A stretch of DNA of 64,000 bases from Acheta domesticus (Eukaryota > Arthropoda > Insecta > Orthoptera > Gryllidae), in NCBI GenBank assembly GCA_031308135.1, contig JAHLJT010008756.1, forward strand, positions 68,442,172-68,506,171, in the 5' to 3' direction. A program made the position numbers and the translations under genes. The notes below the pieces were generated by a model. It did not search any database. It worked only from the letters and a program-made list of their open reading frames with translations, and was not told the DNA's origin. Below, piece after piece: positions 48,826-59,389 of this stretch (within the stretch, counting starts at the first letter, position 1; the number at the start of each line of letters is the position of its first letter).

Positions 48826-49085
48826 AATCTTGATCCCATATGTAGGAAATTTCTTCCCCTTACACGTATTTTTTAAACAATTTTGTGTATGTTCTTGATA
48901 CCAAAAAATCGATCAAAGGCCGAAATGTCTCATTAAAATTTTAAGTTTAATTACATTTTATTTATTTATGTTACAATTTTAGGTGTTTACATGTAATACT
49001 GAGTGAAATACGAAAAATATAAAAACAAAAACAATATCTTCTGAAAAACTGATTTTCTTGGCATATTTAGTGCGGATAGTGCTCT
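48826..49085 (+). repeat. Old Rep-A copy, left part (interrupted by LINE)
   Basis: Contains TCTTGATACCAAAAAATCGA and GCGGATAGTGCTC, phrases of Rep-A. The copy resumes at 53647 on the other side of the LINE. Confidence 0.5.
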
Positions 49086-49230
49086 TTTTTTTTTTTTAAT
49101 TTATTTTAAATAGGATTATTATACAAAGTTCAGTTTTTACAACTCTCCATTTGCTTTGTTGACTTACATCTAATACTATAAACTAAATCTATTGAACACT
49201 ACAATTGACGAGGGGACTCACCGAGCACCT

Positions 49231-51950
49231 CTAAGAAGCATTAATATTTGCAAAAATGTTTAGGAATGAGTGGATAGGATATCTATTTTTTATTCTTGTT
49301 GGGGTTTCATTAAATTTACCTATGCTGATGTGTCTATCTTGGTTGATGAGGGTTAGGTTGGAATAGAAGTTATTGGCCAGGAATGCTATGTGGTGTGCGA
49401 TGGGATTAAGGTTAAATTCGTGGTGTAACTGCTTATTGGAAATAAACCAAGGGGCTTGAGTGATGGTTCTTAGAAATTTATTTTGAATTATCTGTATTTT
49501 GTTGATGTTATATTTTGCTGCATTTGTCCAAATTGGACAAGCGTACAGAAGAAGAGGTCTAATGATGGTTTTATACAAGATGATGCTATTGCTTAGTGAG
49601 AGTTTCCTGTGATTTAAGAGTGGTTTTAACTGTATTAATTTTGCTTTGGCTTGCTGAACTTTGGTGTCTATGTGTATTTTCCAATTTAATGTGGTGTCCA
49701 TATGGAGGCCAAGGTATTTAACGGCATTGTTATGGGGAGTCCAAGGGATTATGTTGTTGTTCATTTTAAACGGCGTAGGGAAGGAATATGGTCTGAAAGT
49801 GAAGACTTTAGCTGTAGATTTCGAGGGATTGATTTTGATTTTCCATTTCGCAGCCCAGGTTTCTATTTCATTTAAATGGGATTGAATTTCGTTGGCTATG
49901 TAATTAATTGAGGAGTGGGACATGTAGATTACCGTATCGTCTGCAAACTGGGCTATGTGAGTGAATCTTGATGTAGGCATATCTGCTGTATATAAGTTGT
50001 AGAGTAATGGAGAGAGAGGTGATCCTTGAGGTAGTCCTGCTGTAATGGGTCGGGGGTTAGAATTATGATTTTCTATTGCAACTGAGAAGGTTCTATTGGT
50101 TAGGAAGCTTTTGATTATTTTGAAGAGGTACGTAGGGGTGCCTATTGATAAGAGTTTATAGTTTAGTCCTTCATGCCATACCCTGTCAAATGCTTTAGCG
50201 ATGTCCATGAAAACTGCTATTGAAAATTGTTTTTTTTGGAAGGAGGAGTGGAAATGTTCAGATATGCGCAAAAGTTGATGTGCTGTGGATAGTTTATTTG
50301 TGAACCCAAATTGATAGAATGGTATGAGGTGTATTTTTTTCAGGTATTGGTTTAATCTTGTTAGAATTAATTTCTCAAAAATTTTTGCTAATGTGGGGAG
50401 GAGACTTATGGGCCTATAGTTGTCAGGGATGCTATGATTTTTATTGGGTTTGGGGATAGGGAGGATGATAGAATGTTTCCAGGTATTAGGGTAGTAGCCA
50501 GTTCTTAAAGATGAGTTATATATGTTTACAATGAAAGCTATGGCAGAATTGGGTAGGTTTTTGAGAATTACATTGTTTATTTTATCGTGACCGGGGGCTT
50601 TTTTATTTGGAAGGGATTTGATAACTTTTAGAGTTTCTTGTGGAGTGATGTACTTAATTTGTTGTGGAACGTTAAAATTAGGGGAATTCGCGACGAGTTG
50701 AATTTGAGTGTGATCTGGGTGGGGAGATGTGAGGTTTGGTGTGAAAGTTGATGCGAAATGGTCGGCTAATACTTCCGTTTTATCAGCAGTTGCGTGTGTT
50801 TTCCCATTTGAAGTTGTTAGTGGGGGGATTATAGTTTTTTTTCTGAGTATTCTTTTCGTGAAGTTCCAGAGTGAGTTATTACTTGTATTTAATGAATGAA
50901 TGATATTATTGTATTTAGTTTGTTTATAGTGTTCAAGTGCTTTTCTACTGATTTTGGTTAGAGTATTGAGTTCTTTTTTTAATGAAGGGATTCTAAGTGC
51001 CATCCATAGTCTCCTGGTTTTATTTTTAGTTTCTATGATTTTGATAATGCTTTGTGGTAGTTTGTCTGCTGTGTGTTTCCGAAGAGTGATCGGTCGTACG
51101 GGGTTGAGTTTGCCTATTGTGTTAATTATTATGTTATTTAGTTGACTTATTGTCTGGTCTATTTCCGCTGGGGAGTTAAGTATTTTAAAATTGGGTATTT
51201 GTTTTTGGATTAAATTTTTGAATTTTGTCCAGTTTAAATTGTAAGTATTTAAAGCAGGAGTGGGTGAATGGGGAGGGGGAATTTGATCTGTAGAAATTAA
51301 CACTGGGATGTGATCAGAATCGAGTTCAAAATGCGGGGTTGAATGAAAATTGACATTAATGTTTGTTATTCCTATGTCTAGTATATCAGGAAGCCTGATT
51401 GGGTCATAGGGATAATAGGTTGGTTCTGGGGGTGAGATCACTTTAATTCCGTTAGTTACTACATATTTTAAGAGTTGGGCACCTGCTGCATTGGTGACTC
51501 TGCAGCCAAATTGTACATGTTTGGCATTTAGATCTCCTAAAAGAATATAAGATGATAAGCGCGAAAGTAAATTATTTAGATCTGTAAAATTTGTTCTTTT
51601 GTTGGGGGGTTTATACGCGGCAATGATAGTAAAATTCGGGTAGGTGTTGGTAAGTGAAACTGCTATTGTTTCGATGCCATTGATGGATGTTGTGTTTTCT
51701 TCGAAATAGGCGATAGTGTTTTTGATGAGTATGATCACTCCGCCGCCTGGGGAGTTGGCCCTATCCATTCTTGCTGTATTGTAACCTGGTAGCTTGAAAG
51801 TAGCTGGAGGTTTTAAATGAGTTTCTGTGATGCAAGCAATGTCAACATTATTGGTTTGGAGAAAATAATGGAGTTCGTTTTTTTATTACTGATGCCACAT
51901 GCGTTCCAGTTCATTAGGATTAACCTATGATTTGAATTATTTTGTGCCAT
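49231..51950 (-). pseudogene. LINE ORF2: endonuclease and reverse transcriptase, one frameshift
   Basis: Encodes an APE-type endonuclease and a reverse transcriptase for cutting the target and copying the element RNA. The ATG is at 51950, 14 bases inside ORF1. The frame runs through NWNACGIS and is lost at an A run (plus-strand T run 51878-51884), where one base appears deleted. The remaining frame is open for 845 codons from an internal ATG at 51768 to the stop. In that frame are GDLNAKH (78-84) and SDHIP (151-155) of the endonuclease, then KAPGHDKI (about 390), MDIAKAFDRVWH (about 521), GLPQGSPLSP (about 578) and the catalytic FADD (608-611). No RNase H domain is seen. Otherwise apparently intact, so a sequencing error in the homopolymer is also possible. 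Confidence 0.9.
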
Positions 51951-53400
51951 TGGGGAAACTAAAATTAGAAGTAATTGCTTGTTGAATGTTTTGAATAATA
52001 GTTGGGATGACTGAATTGATGATGTTGATTATATGAGTTATTATTTGATTGATAATATTATGAATAAAAGGAGTACTCAGAAAGTTTTGGGGGAGCCTGT
52101 TTTGTGGGTTGTGAGTTGGGATGTATGTCGGGATGTTATTTGGTGGGCGATTAAAAGCTGATTCATGGGTAAAATTTGGTATGTTAGCAGTTCTATGGAG
52201 TCCAGGGAAGTGGTAGGCGTTTTGAGGCGGGGGTGGAGGTGGGGGTGGGGGTGAGGTTGGTTTGCTGGTTCTAATGTTTGAAGTGGAGTTTTGGGAAGTT
52301 CTAGTTTTATTTTCTGATAGTTTTCTGAAATACTGACATTCATTGGTACGGATATCAGCACGGTGAGTCCCCTCACAGTTTCTGCATTTCGGGGGGTCAT
52401 TCTTGCTGGGGCAATTTACTGAGTAATGATTCTCGGCACAATGTATACATGAGATTTTGTTGTAACAATTATTTTTAGTATGTCCAAAGTCTAGGCATCG
52501 GAGGCACTGGATTATTCCTTTAGTTTTTCGTCTTCTTTCGACTTTAACTTTTAAGTTGCAGATTTGAGTTGTTCGGAGAATTGATTCAATTGATTGTTGG
52601 CCCGAGAACTCAGCAGCTACAACTGGGATGGGCTCATTGTTTTTATGTAACCTAGTGACACTGTTAAGGGAAGAGTATTGTTCCTTTAGGTCATTGTATA
52701 TTTCCTCTTGCGTGATGGAGGGATGAATGTTTTTAAAAACCACGGAAAACTTTTTGTTGGTTGGGTCCTTATACGTATGAAACTGTTTATTAGCTTTCAC
52801 GAAATACTGAATTGCTTTTCTGAAGTCTTCTATTTTTTGGAAGTTAACTTTGGCTTTGTTATTATTGAATGTTACGGTGAACTGCGCACTGATTTGGGTT
52901 TTAATTTCCTGATTTAGTTCAATAATGTTCGTAATATTGTTAATGTGGATAGGTGGGATTCTAATATTTTCAGGCATAGTGGGGTCGGTGGGATTTGAAT
53001 CATCATTATCAGGAAGGTTAGCTAGAATGCCGAAACTATTCTGAGTGGGAATAGCATAATTAGTATCCGAATTGGTAATTACTTTTTTAGATTGGTTTGG
53101 ATTTTGGATAGGATCACTGTTTCCACGTTTGCCACTGTTCACTTGGGGGACTGGTACAGAGTTTGCATTGACATTGTCACTGCAGCTTGAAGACGAGGTC
53201 GCGCCTTCGGCTTGCGCGTAATGACTGACCTGATTTGGTTGAATGTTATTTTGCATAGGCTGCTGCATACTTGTTGTCTGCATTGAATACATTGCCGGTG
53301 CTGAATGCTGAGATATCTGCGCTTGTTGTGGTGGAGTTAGCAGATACGCTGGTGCGTATGAAGCTGAAATATCACGGCCGTCGCCTTCCACGACCTCCAT
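51937..53400 (-). CDS. LINE ORF1: nucleic-acid-binding Gag-like protein
   Basis: Binds element RNA in the retrotransposition particle. Starting from the first in-frame ATG (53400) it has 487 residues. The frame is open a little further upstream (through a TTG at 53424), but with no earlier ATG. The N-terminal third is Gln/Ser/Pro-rich and disordered-looking. Then comes an RRM-like or PRE_C2HC-type region and three zinc knuckles at about residues 299-355 (CX2CX4HX4C, CX2CX3HX4C, CX2CX3HX8C). A run of nine prolines follows near 383, and the tail is Ile/Asn-rich. The stop overlaps the ORF2 start by 14 bases, which suggests ORF2 is translated by re-initiation. No break is visible. Confidence 0.9.
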   Translation of the reverse strand: MEVVEGDGRDISASYAPAYLLTPPQQAQISQHSAPAMYSMQTTSMQQPMQNNIQPNQVSHYAQAEGATSSSSCSDNVNANSVPVPQVNSGKRGNSDPIQNPNQSKKVITNSDTNYAIPTQNSFGILANLPDNDDSNPTDPTMPENIRIPPIHINNITNIIELNQEIKTQISAQFTVTFNNNKAKVNFQKIEDFRKAIQYFVKANKQFHTYKDPTNKKFSVVFKNIHPSITQEEIYNDLKEQYSSLNSVTRLHKNNEPIPVVAAEFSGQQSIESILRTTQICNLKVKVERRRKTKGIIQCLRCLDFGHTKNNCYNKISCIHCAENHYSVNCPSKNDPPKCRNCEGTHRADIRTNECQYFRKLSENKTRTSQNSTSNIRTSKPTSPPPPPPPPPQNAYHFPGLHRTANIPNFTHESAFNRPPNNIPTYIPTHNPQNRLPQNFLSTPFIHNIINQIITHIINIINSVIPTIIQNIQQAITSNFSFPNGTK

Positions 53401-53646
53401 TTGGCCGTCAGTTGGATAAACCAAGGCTAAGGCATCGGCGATGCACTGGCTCAGGCCAGCGTTGTTGAATGTTGATGAAGAATTAATAACTAGTTAATCA
53501 CTGCACTTTCGTTTGAGATTGCACTGTGTAGACAACTATTCACTGATACACCTTAACACTTCGAATCGTAAACTGCTACTGACAGTAGCGCTGCGCTCAG
53601 AGGTCTGCACTGCTCGACTGCTCGCAGCGGAATGAGATAGTGCTCT

Positions 53647-54010
53647 ATGCACTGTATCAGATAATGTACCATTTTACTGTATTCTTTGGTGTTTAAAAAA
53701 CACAAAATTAATATTTAACGACGCTCATATATAAAATATGTAATTTGCGTACCTTATTGCATTTACGAGTACAAGTGATTCCGACCTTGTCTTATGACAT
53801 TTATCGAAAAATAAAATAGTATCTGTGAAATGTAGCTGAAACGTTTTTCAATTTTTTTATTTGTGAGTTAAAGGGCATGAAATTACATCTGATAATTTTC
53901 TTGACTACTCCAAAATGTTGGACGATTTCAAAGGGTTGGTGAAAATGAGATTCAAAATGCTCAGTCTCAGAAACGCTGAAACCACAATTTGTTTTAAAAA
54001 ATACTTACAT
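53647..54010 (+). repeat. Old Rep-A copy, right part
   Basis: Resumes after the LINE. TTTGTGAGTTAAAGGGCATG and GTCTCAGAAACGCTGAAACC match the second half of a Rep-A unit (TTTGTGAGTTTAAGTGCTTC, CAGAAACGCTCAAACGCC). More diverged than other copies. Confidence 0.5.
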
Positions 54011-54665
54011 AAAATCATTGTGATTATTAGAAGAAATATACTTTGTTATTTGTGTAGTATTTTCTTCGTGTGCTTAGAGTAATATGTTTTATCTATATTG
54101 ATTTGTTAAAGTGTTTATCTATCCTGAAAAACATATTTCTATGTAGATAAAAATGTCTACAAATAAAACATTCTACAAACCCACTGTATTATTATACTTT
54201 TTTGTATTTAAAATCTCTCCCAATTCTTCAAAACAAATCATTCCTTTCAACCTTGTTGAAGAATATGATATAAAGTAATATTATCTAGAGTGATTTTTGT
54301 CATGTTTTTATTATTTTCATTTAATTTAACTTACAATTTCTTTTGGCTGTTTATCGAAGTAAGCAGCTCCACTTTTCTATGATAAAACAGTTCCTTATTA
54401 ACTAATAAAATGTACAGTTTCCAAGTTGTAACCGACTAGTGCTGAAACAGCACATATTTTCAATCATAATTGCTAATTTTGGCATATTTCAATTACTCCG
54501 TCAGTTCAATGAAAATTGTTGTCACTAGTTTCCAAAGTAAAAAATCTACATGTGATGGATCACAGTTTTTATATTTGGTCCCACACAATACATTGTACAG
54601 ATTCGTTAAACAACTTGTTAGCTTCATCAGGAAAACCATTTATCAATAGCTACGCGTTATAAATC
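54011..54665. other. AT-rich non-coding stretch
   Basis: Nothing recognisable. Confidence 0.5.
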
Positions 54666-56090
54666 TTTTACTTTTCTGTATATACAGAGTAATATACAAA
54701 GTATAGGGAATGTTATGTAATACTGCGAGAAGAAACGGAAAATTTTCGGCAAAAAAAATCATTGCCAAGCCCTGATGCGAAAAACTGGACAAAACCAGTT
54801 GCTAAATTAAGAAAAAAAATCCCCTAACACGTGGTGTAGCCAGCATACCTGTTTTGTGGGTCCTTGATACCGAAAAATCAATTGAAAGCTAAACGTCCGC
54901 CTGTCCTTCTCTGAAGTTTTCCAAATTGAAGAAACCGCTGTTCTTCTGGCTCTAGTCGAAGCTTTGAGATTTTGAAAACCTTCTTCAAAATTTGGGAGTA
55001 CTTTACCTGAAACCCCCGGACATTCTCAAAATTCTCTCAATATCGGCTCCAAGTTTCTTTCTTAAAATTTCTTCTAACAATAGAGTAAAATACACATATT
55101 AAGGTGGCATAGGTCCGATTTTTGCCGTTAATGCTGAATTTTCAAGAATTGTAAAAGTTTGAATTCTTTTCGGCCTCTTCCAACAACTACAAAATTCAAG
55201 ATAGAGATTTTTCCTTCAAATAAAACTTCTCTATAGAGAATTCTTTCATTAAGGTCATGTACATTTTTGTCAGAATTTTAGTAGTTTTATCGCAACAATG
55301 AGTGCAATATTTGCAATTTAAAAAAAATTACTAAACAAGATTTTCTCCAAAACGGCTCCAAATGTTTTCTTAAAATTTGGTTAGGATAGTTCTCACTGTA
55401 CACTATGAGATGACATAAACGCCATACTGCTCTATCCTTTTGTTATTTTCAAAAATTACAAAAAATGTAATTTTCGTTGATTTGACTCTCACGTCGTTAA
55501 TATTTACGTTAGCGGCAATTTGTTCACTTTATTATGTTCATGAGTATATGTGATTTAAATAATATCCTATGAAGTGTTTCGAAAACACAACCAATTTCTA
55601 TGAAAACTAGCTCAAAATTCCGCATTTTCAGAAACGCTCAAACGCCGTTTTCTCATAAATGGCACACATTTTTTCTTCAAACTTTTGGAACAAAAAGTCC
55701 AAAATACAATCTTTATTATAAGAGAAAAGTTCATTTTAGGGAATTTTTTGTTTCTTCAAAAATTACACAAATGCAAATTTTTTTAATGATCTCTCACTCC
55801 GTTCATATGCCCATTTCCAGCAAATTGTAACTATTGTATTTCTGAGTTAAAGTGCTTCAAATGACTTCTAAAGAAAATTCTCGAAATCAGAAAAGATTCC
55901 TTTAAAAAAGAGATTTAATTTTCGTATTTACAGTAGCGCTTAAACGCCATTTTCTTAAAAAAGGCTCCAAATGTTTCAAAGAAAATGGCAATTTTTTACA
56001 AGGTTTTACTATTCTTTAATAAACGTCATTTTCTCAAAAGCGGTCCAATTTTTTCTTTAAATTCTCTTGCAAGAATAAATTATAATACAG

Positions 56091-56775
56091 TAATAAAGAA
56101 TAAAAGACCCAAGCAAGATTGGAAAAACAAACATTACCACAATCTCACACTTCGCTGAACACTTAAATGTAAACAAACACACATTGGACCAACACACTAA
56201 TTTCCATATTCTAGAAATTGAAAATTGGTACTGGCACAGAATAAAATTAGAATCCATTCATATACTCAATCGCCTAAAACAACATGAATTTTCTCAACCA
56301 ACAAATCCCTGAACTCTCATCGCCCCTACTAAAATTAGCCCCTATCTGTACACCTCTAACTCCACCGTCCTTCGCCAGTCTAGTGGCCCCTCACGCCACC
56401 ATCAGCCACCTGCTTGTCGCGCCCCGCCGGCCGTGCCACCCGACCCCGCCACATTTGATTCCGACCGGCCTTCTGCTCTCTTGAGATGCACGCAAAATTA
56501 TTCGCAGAACTTATTTTTCCACCCAGACGCTGCGAGGTAACGATTCAGTTTGCTTAAACATCTGGCATCAACAATTTGTACATAAAACAATTTTGCAGAT
56601 AATTTCTACAATCTATATTTCATATTTGCTTTTATGTAATTTTCAGGTAGATCTGAGGTTGATAGCTATGCTATCGAAAAGATCTTAAGTACAATACATA
56701 TTTGATACCAGACAATACCCGTCTTTTATTAATTACTAAAAATGGTATTTATACCACCAGCAGTTATATTAACAC
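56091..56775 (+). mobile_element. Penelope-like element 3' fragment (GIY-YIG-type C-terminus)
   Basis: A frame at about 56120-56305 reads IGKTN, then SHFAEHLNVNKHT and ILEIENWYWHRIKLESIHI. That order (GKT-N.. EH.. H.. LE..I-I) fits the end of the GIY-YIG endonuclease of Penelope-like retroelements. The 3' part (GAGGTTGATAGCTATGC) resembles the untranslated end of such elements. An 8-bp direct repeat TAATACAG (56083-56090 and 56776-56783) flanks the insertion in Rep-A. The reverse transcriptase is absent: a 5'-truncated dead copy. Confidence 0.55.
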
Positions 56776-56789
56776 TAATACAGGTGGCG

Positions 56790-57834
56790 GGTCATTCCAT
56801 ATTAAATCAACACAGTTTTAATTAAAATTTTACCTCACCATTTTAGATTCAGATGAAATTTGACACATAGGTAGTATGCATGGAGAATAAGAAAACTACA
56901 AATTTTGAGTAAAATATTTCCACCCGTTTCTGAAACACAGCCATGTACAATTTTGCAAAATTGGCTTCCCGAAAATTTTTAAATTGATGTAGAACCTCAC
57001 CAAATTAAGATAGAGAGCTGGAACAGGTGCCATTTTGCAGCTTTCTTTATGGCCTTTTATATGATATATAACACAATAGGGGTTGCGTTCAAAAAAGTTT
57101 TCAAATTTGAATTTAAAAGTTTGATTTTGAGTTTTTTCAAAATGCTCATCTTAAAAAAAATTGAAAAAATCCTATAATAATCCTTGTATATTTCCAAACA
57201 GATGGTGCAAGTTTAATGGGACTGCAATGGTTCATATGGTTATCTTTATTTAAAATGCACAATATTTACTTTATTATTCAAAAAACACTAAATAATTTGT
57301 ATATATTAGGTCTTATAATTTGAAATAAAATGCATTTTAAATCAGTAAAATCTAGAGTAAGTAAATATTGTGCATTTTAAATAAAGATAACCATATGAAC
57401 CCATTGCAGTCCCATTTTTAAACTTGCACCATCTGTTTGGAAATATACAAGGATTATTATAGAATTTTTTCAATTTTTTTGAAGATGAGCATTTTGAAAA
57501 AACTCAAAATCAAACCTTTAAATTCAAATTTGAAAACCTTTTTGAACGCAACCCCTATTGAGTTATATATCATATAAAAGGCCATAAAGAAAGCTGCAAA
57601 ATGACACCTGTTCCAGCTCTCTACCTTAATTTGGTGAGGTTCTACATCAATTTAAAAATTTTCGGGAAGCCAATTTTGCAAAATTCTACATGGCTGTATT
57701 TCAGAAACGGGTGGAAATATTTTACTCAAAATTTGTAGTTTTCTTATTCTACATTTATACTACATATGTGTCAAATTTCATTTGAATCTGAGATGGTGAT
57801 GTAAAATGACTGTTGATTTAATATGGAATGACTC
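56790..57834. mobile_element. 1.04-kb palindromic (foldback) element
   Basis: Two nearly identical inverted arms, about 56791-57271 and 57359-57832, are separated by an ~87-bp AT-rich loop. Ends are GGTCATTCCATATTAAATC and its near-complement. The 5-bp repeat TGGCG flanks it (56785-56789 and 57835-57839). Removing the element and one TGGCG restores the uninterrupted Rep-A phrase GGTGGC(A/G)TAGGTCCG seen at 55098. No ORF. The superfamily is unknown; elements with 5-bp duplications include Transib, but the ends do not match it obviously. Confidence 0.88.
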
Positions 57835-58169
57835 TGGCGTAGGTCCGATTTTCTGTGTTAACATTGAATTTTCAAAAATTGGAAAATTTTTATTTTTCCG
57901 GCGTCTTTCTACAACTACAGAACTGAAGGTAGCGATTTTCCGTTCAAATACTATTTGTTCTCCATTCGAGTTCTTTCATTAAGGTCATGTAAGTTGTTTT
58001 GAAAATTTTAGTAGTTTTCGTGCAATATTGCGTGCAATATGTGGAAGTTTAAAAAATTACAAAAATCAGATTTTCTCAAACACGACTCCAGATTTTTTCT
58101 TTAAGCTGTTAGTAGGGAGAGTGCTAAATGTACTCTATGACACGACATAAACATCATATTGCTCTATTT

Positions 58170-58585
58170 TTATTTTCCCGTATACTGTACATACATACGT
58201 ACGTACGATCTGCAACATTGGAATTCCGTTTGCGCTAGCGAATTTTTGTGAATTACATGTCATTGCTGTGACCTGCTATGAAAAATATTTATAATTGTCT
58301 AATTTATTTTGGTATTTGCATGAAAATATTTAGTTTTCGCACCAAATGCTGTACCATTTGTAGTGAGTAGAGTATTTGTTGCATGGTTTTAGAAGACTCT
58401 TCTCTACTTATGGAGCTATGGAATGCATTTCTATATTCTCCAGTGTATCAGGCTTCTTTTTCCAATATAGGTTTACAAACCTTTTGTATTCTATTTTTGT
58501 GCACTTGTAGAATTAACATAGTTCTGACAATACTGCGATGGAAACAGTGAGTCGTTCGTTTCTTGGTTGAATTGGACGTTTTCAA
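58170..58585. mobile_element. Unclassified ~400-bp insertion in Rep-A
   Basis: Rep-A sequence stops after CATATTGCTCTATTTTT and resumes at TTTTTTTCTTTTCAAAAATT. The sequence between is foreign to the repeat. It begins with TTTTCCCGTATACTG, close to the Rep-A 5' end word, and has an ACATACATACGTACGTACG tract. No ORF or clear target duplication. Confidence 0.45.
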
Positions 58586-59389
58586 ATAGTTTTTTTCTTT
58601 TCAAAAATTAGAAAAATTTAATTGCTTCCCTCTCTCTCACATCATTGGCGGCGATTTGTTCACATTATTGTATTTATAAGTACATGTCAATAATTTAAAA
58701 CATGTCAGTACCTTAAATAATGCCATAGAAAGTTTCTCGAAAACTCAATAGTTTTCTATTAACACTAGCTCGTAATTCATTGTTTTCAGAAACGCTCCAA
58801 CGCCATTTTCTCGTAAATGGCTCCGAATTTTTTCTTCAAATTTTTCGAACGGATAGTGTCAATTGACCCTTTAATATAACGTGAAGTTCATTTTGAGTTT
58901 TTTTCAAAAATTACACAAAAGTAATTTTTTTAAATGATATTCCAGACAGTTAAAATAAACATTTCCCGCAATTTGCAAACACTATAGTATTTGTGAGTTT
59001 AAGTGCTTCAAATGACTTCTAATGACGTTTTTGGAAAACTCAAACATTTTCTGTGAAAAACAGCTTCAAATTTCGAATTTACCGTAGCGCGTAGACGCCA
59101 TTTTCTTGCCCTTCAATTGCCCTTTTAGACGAGGTTTTACTGTTTTTTAATATGCTTAAAATAATATTTCCGTTCTACTATTAGGAAAATTTAGAGGGTT
59201 AGAAAATGCAATTTGGGTGGCGATAGATGGCAGGGGGCAAAAGTAAGTTTAAAGTCCGAATAGCTAGCCCAGACCAAAGGAAATAAAAAGCATATACCGG
59301 AGAGAGAGAGTTCCATTCCTCAGCATCGCTAGTTTCTCATTAGGCGGAATTAGACGGAATCATATACATATAACGGCGGAAGAATTTGT

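Larger units (their letters stand above)
49086..53635 (-). mobile_element. Near-complete Jockey-type non-LTR retrotransposon, 4.55 kb
   Basis: Minus-strand element with a 5' UTR of about 235 bp beginning TCATTCCGCTGCG (53635), ORF1, an overlapping ORF2, a 3' UTR with AATAAA and a poly(A) tail (plus-strand T run at about 49085-49097). The 11-bp direct repeat GATAGTGCTCT flanks it (49075-49085 and 53636-53646), as made by target-primed reverse transcription. A TCATT start resembles the initiator of Jockey-type internal promoters. Both ends are present, ORF1 is intact, and I see one break in ORF2, so the insertion looks recent. It interrupts an old Rep-A copy. Confidence 0.9.

Noticed and set aside
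53401..53424. ORF1 of the LINE starting at the TTG at 53424
   Set aside because: A TTG start is not expected in an animal cell; the first in-frame ATG is at 53400.
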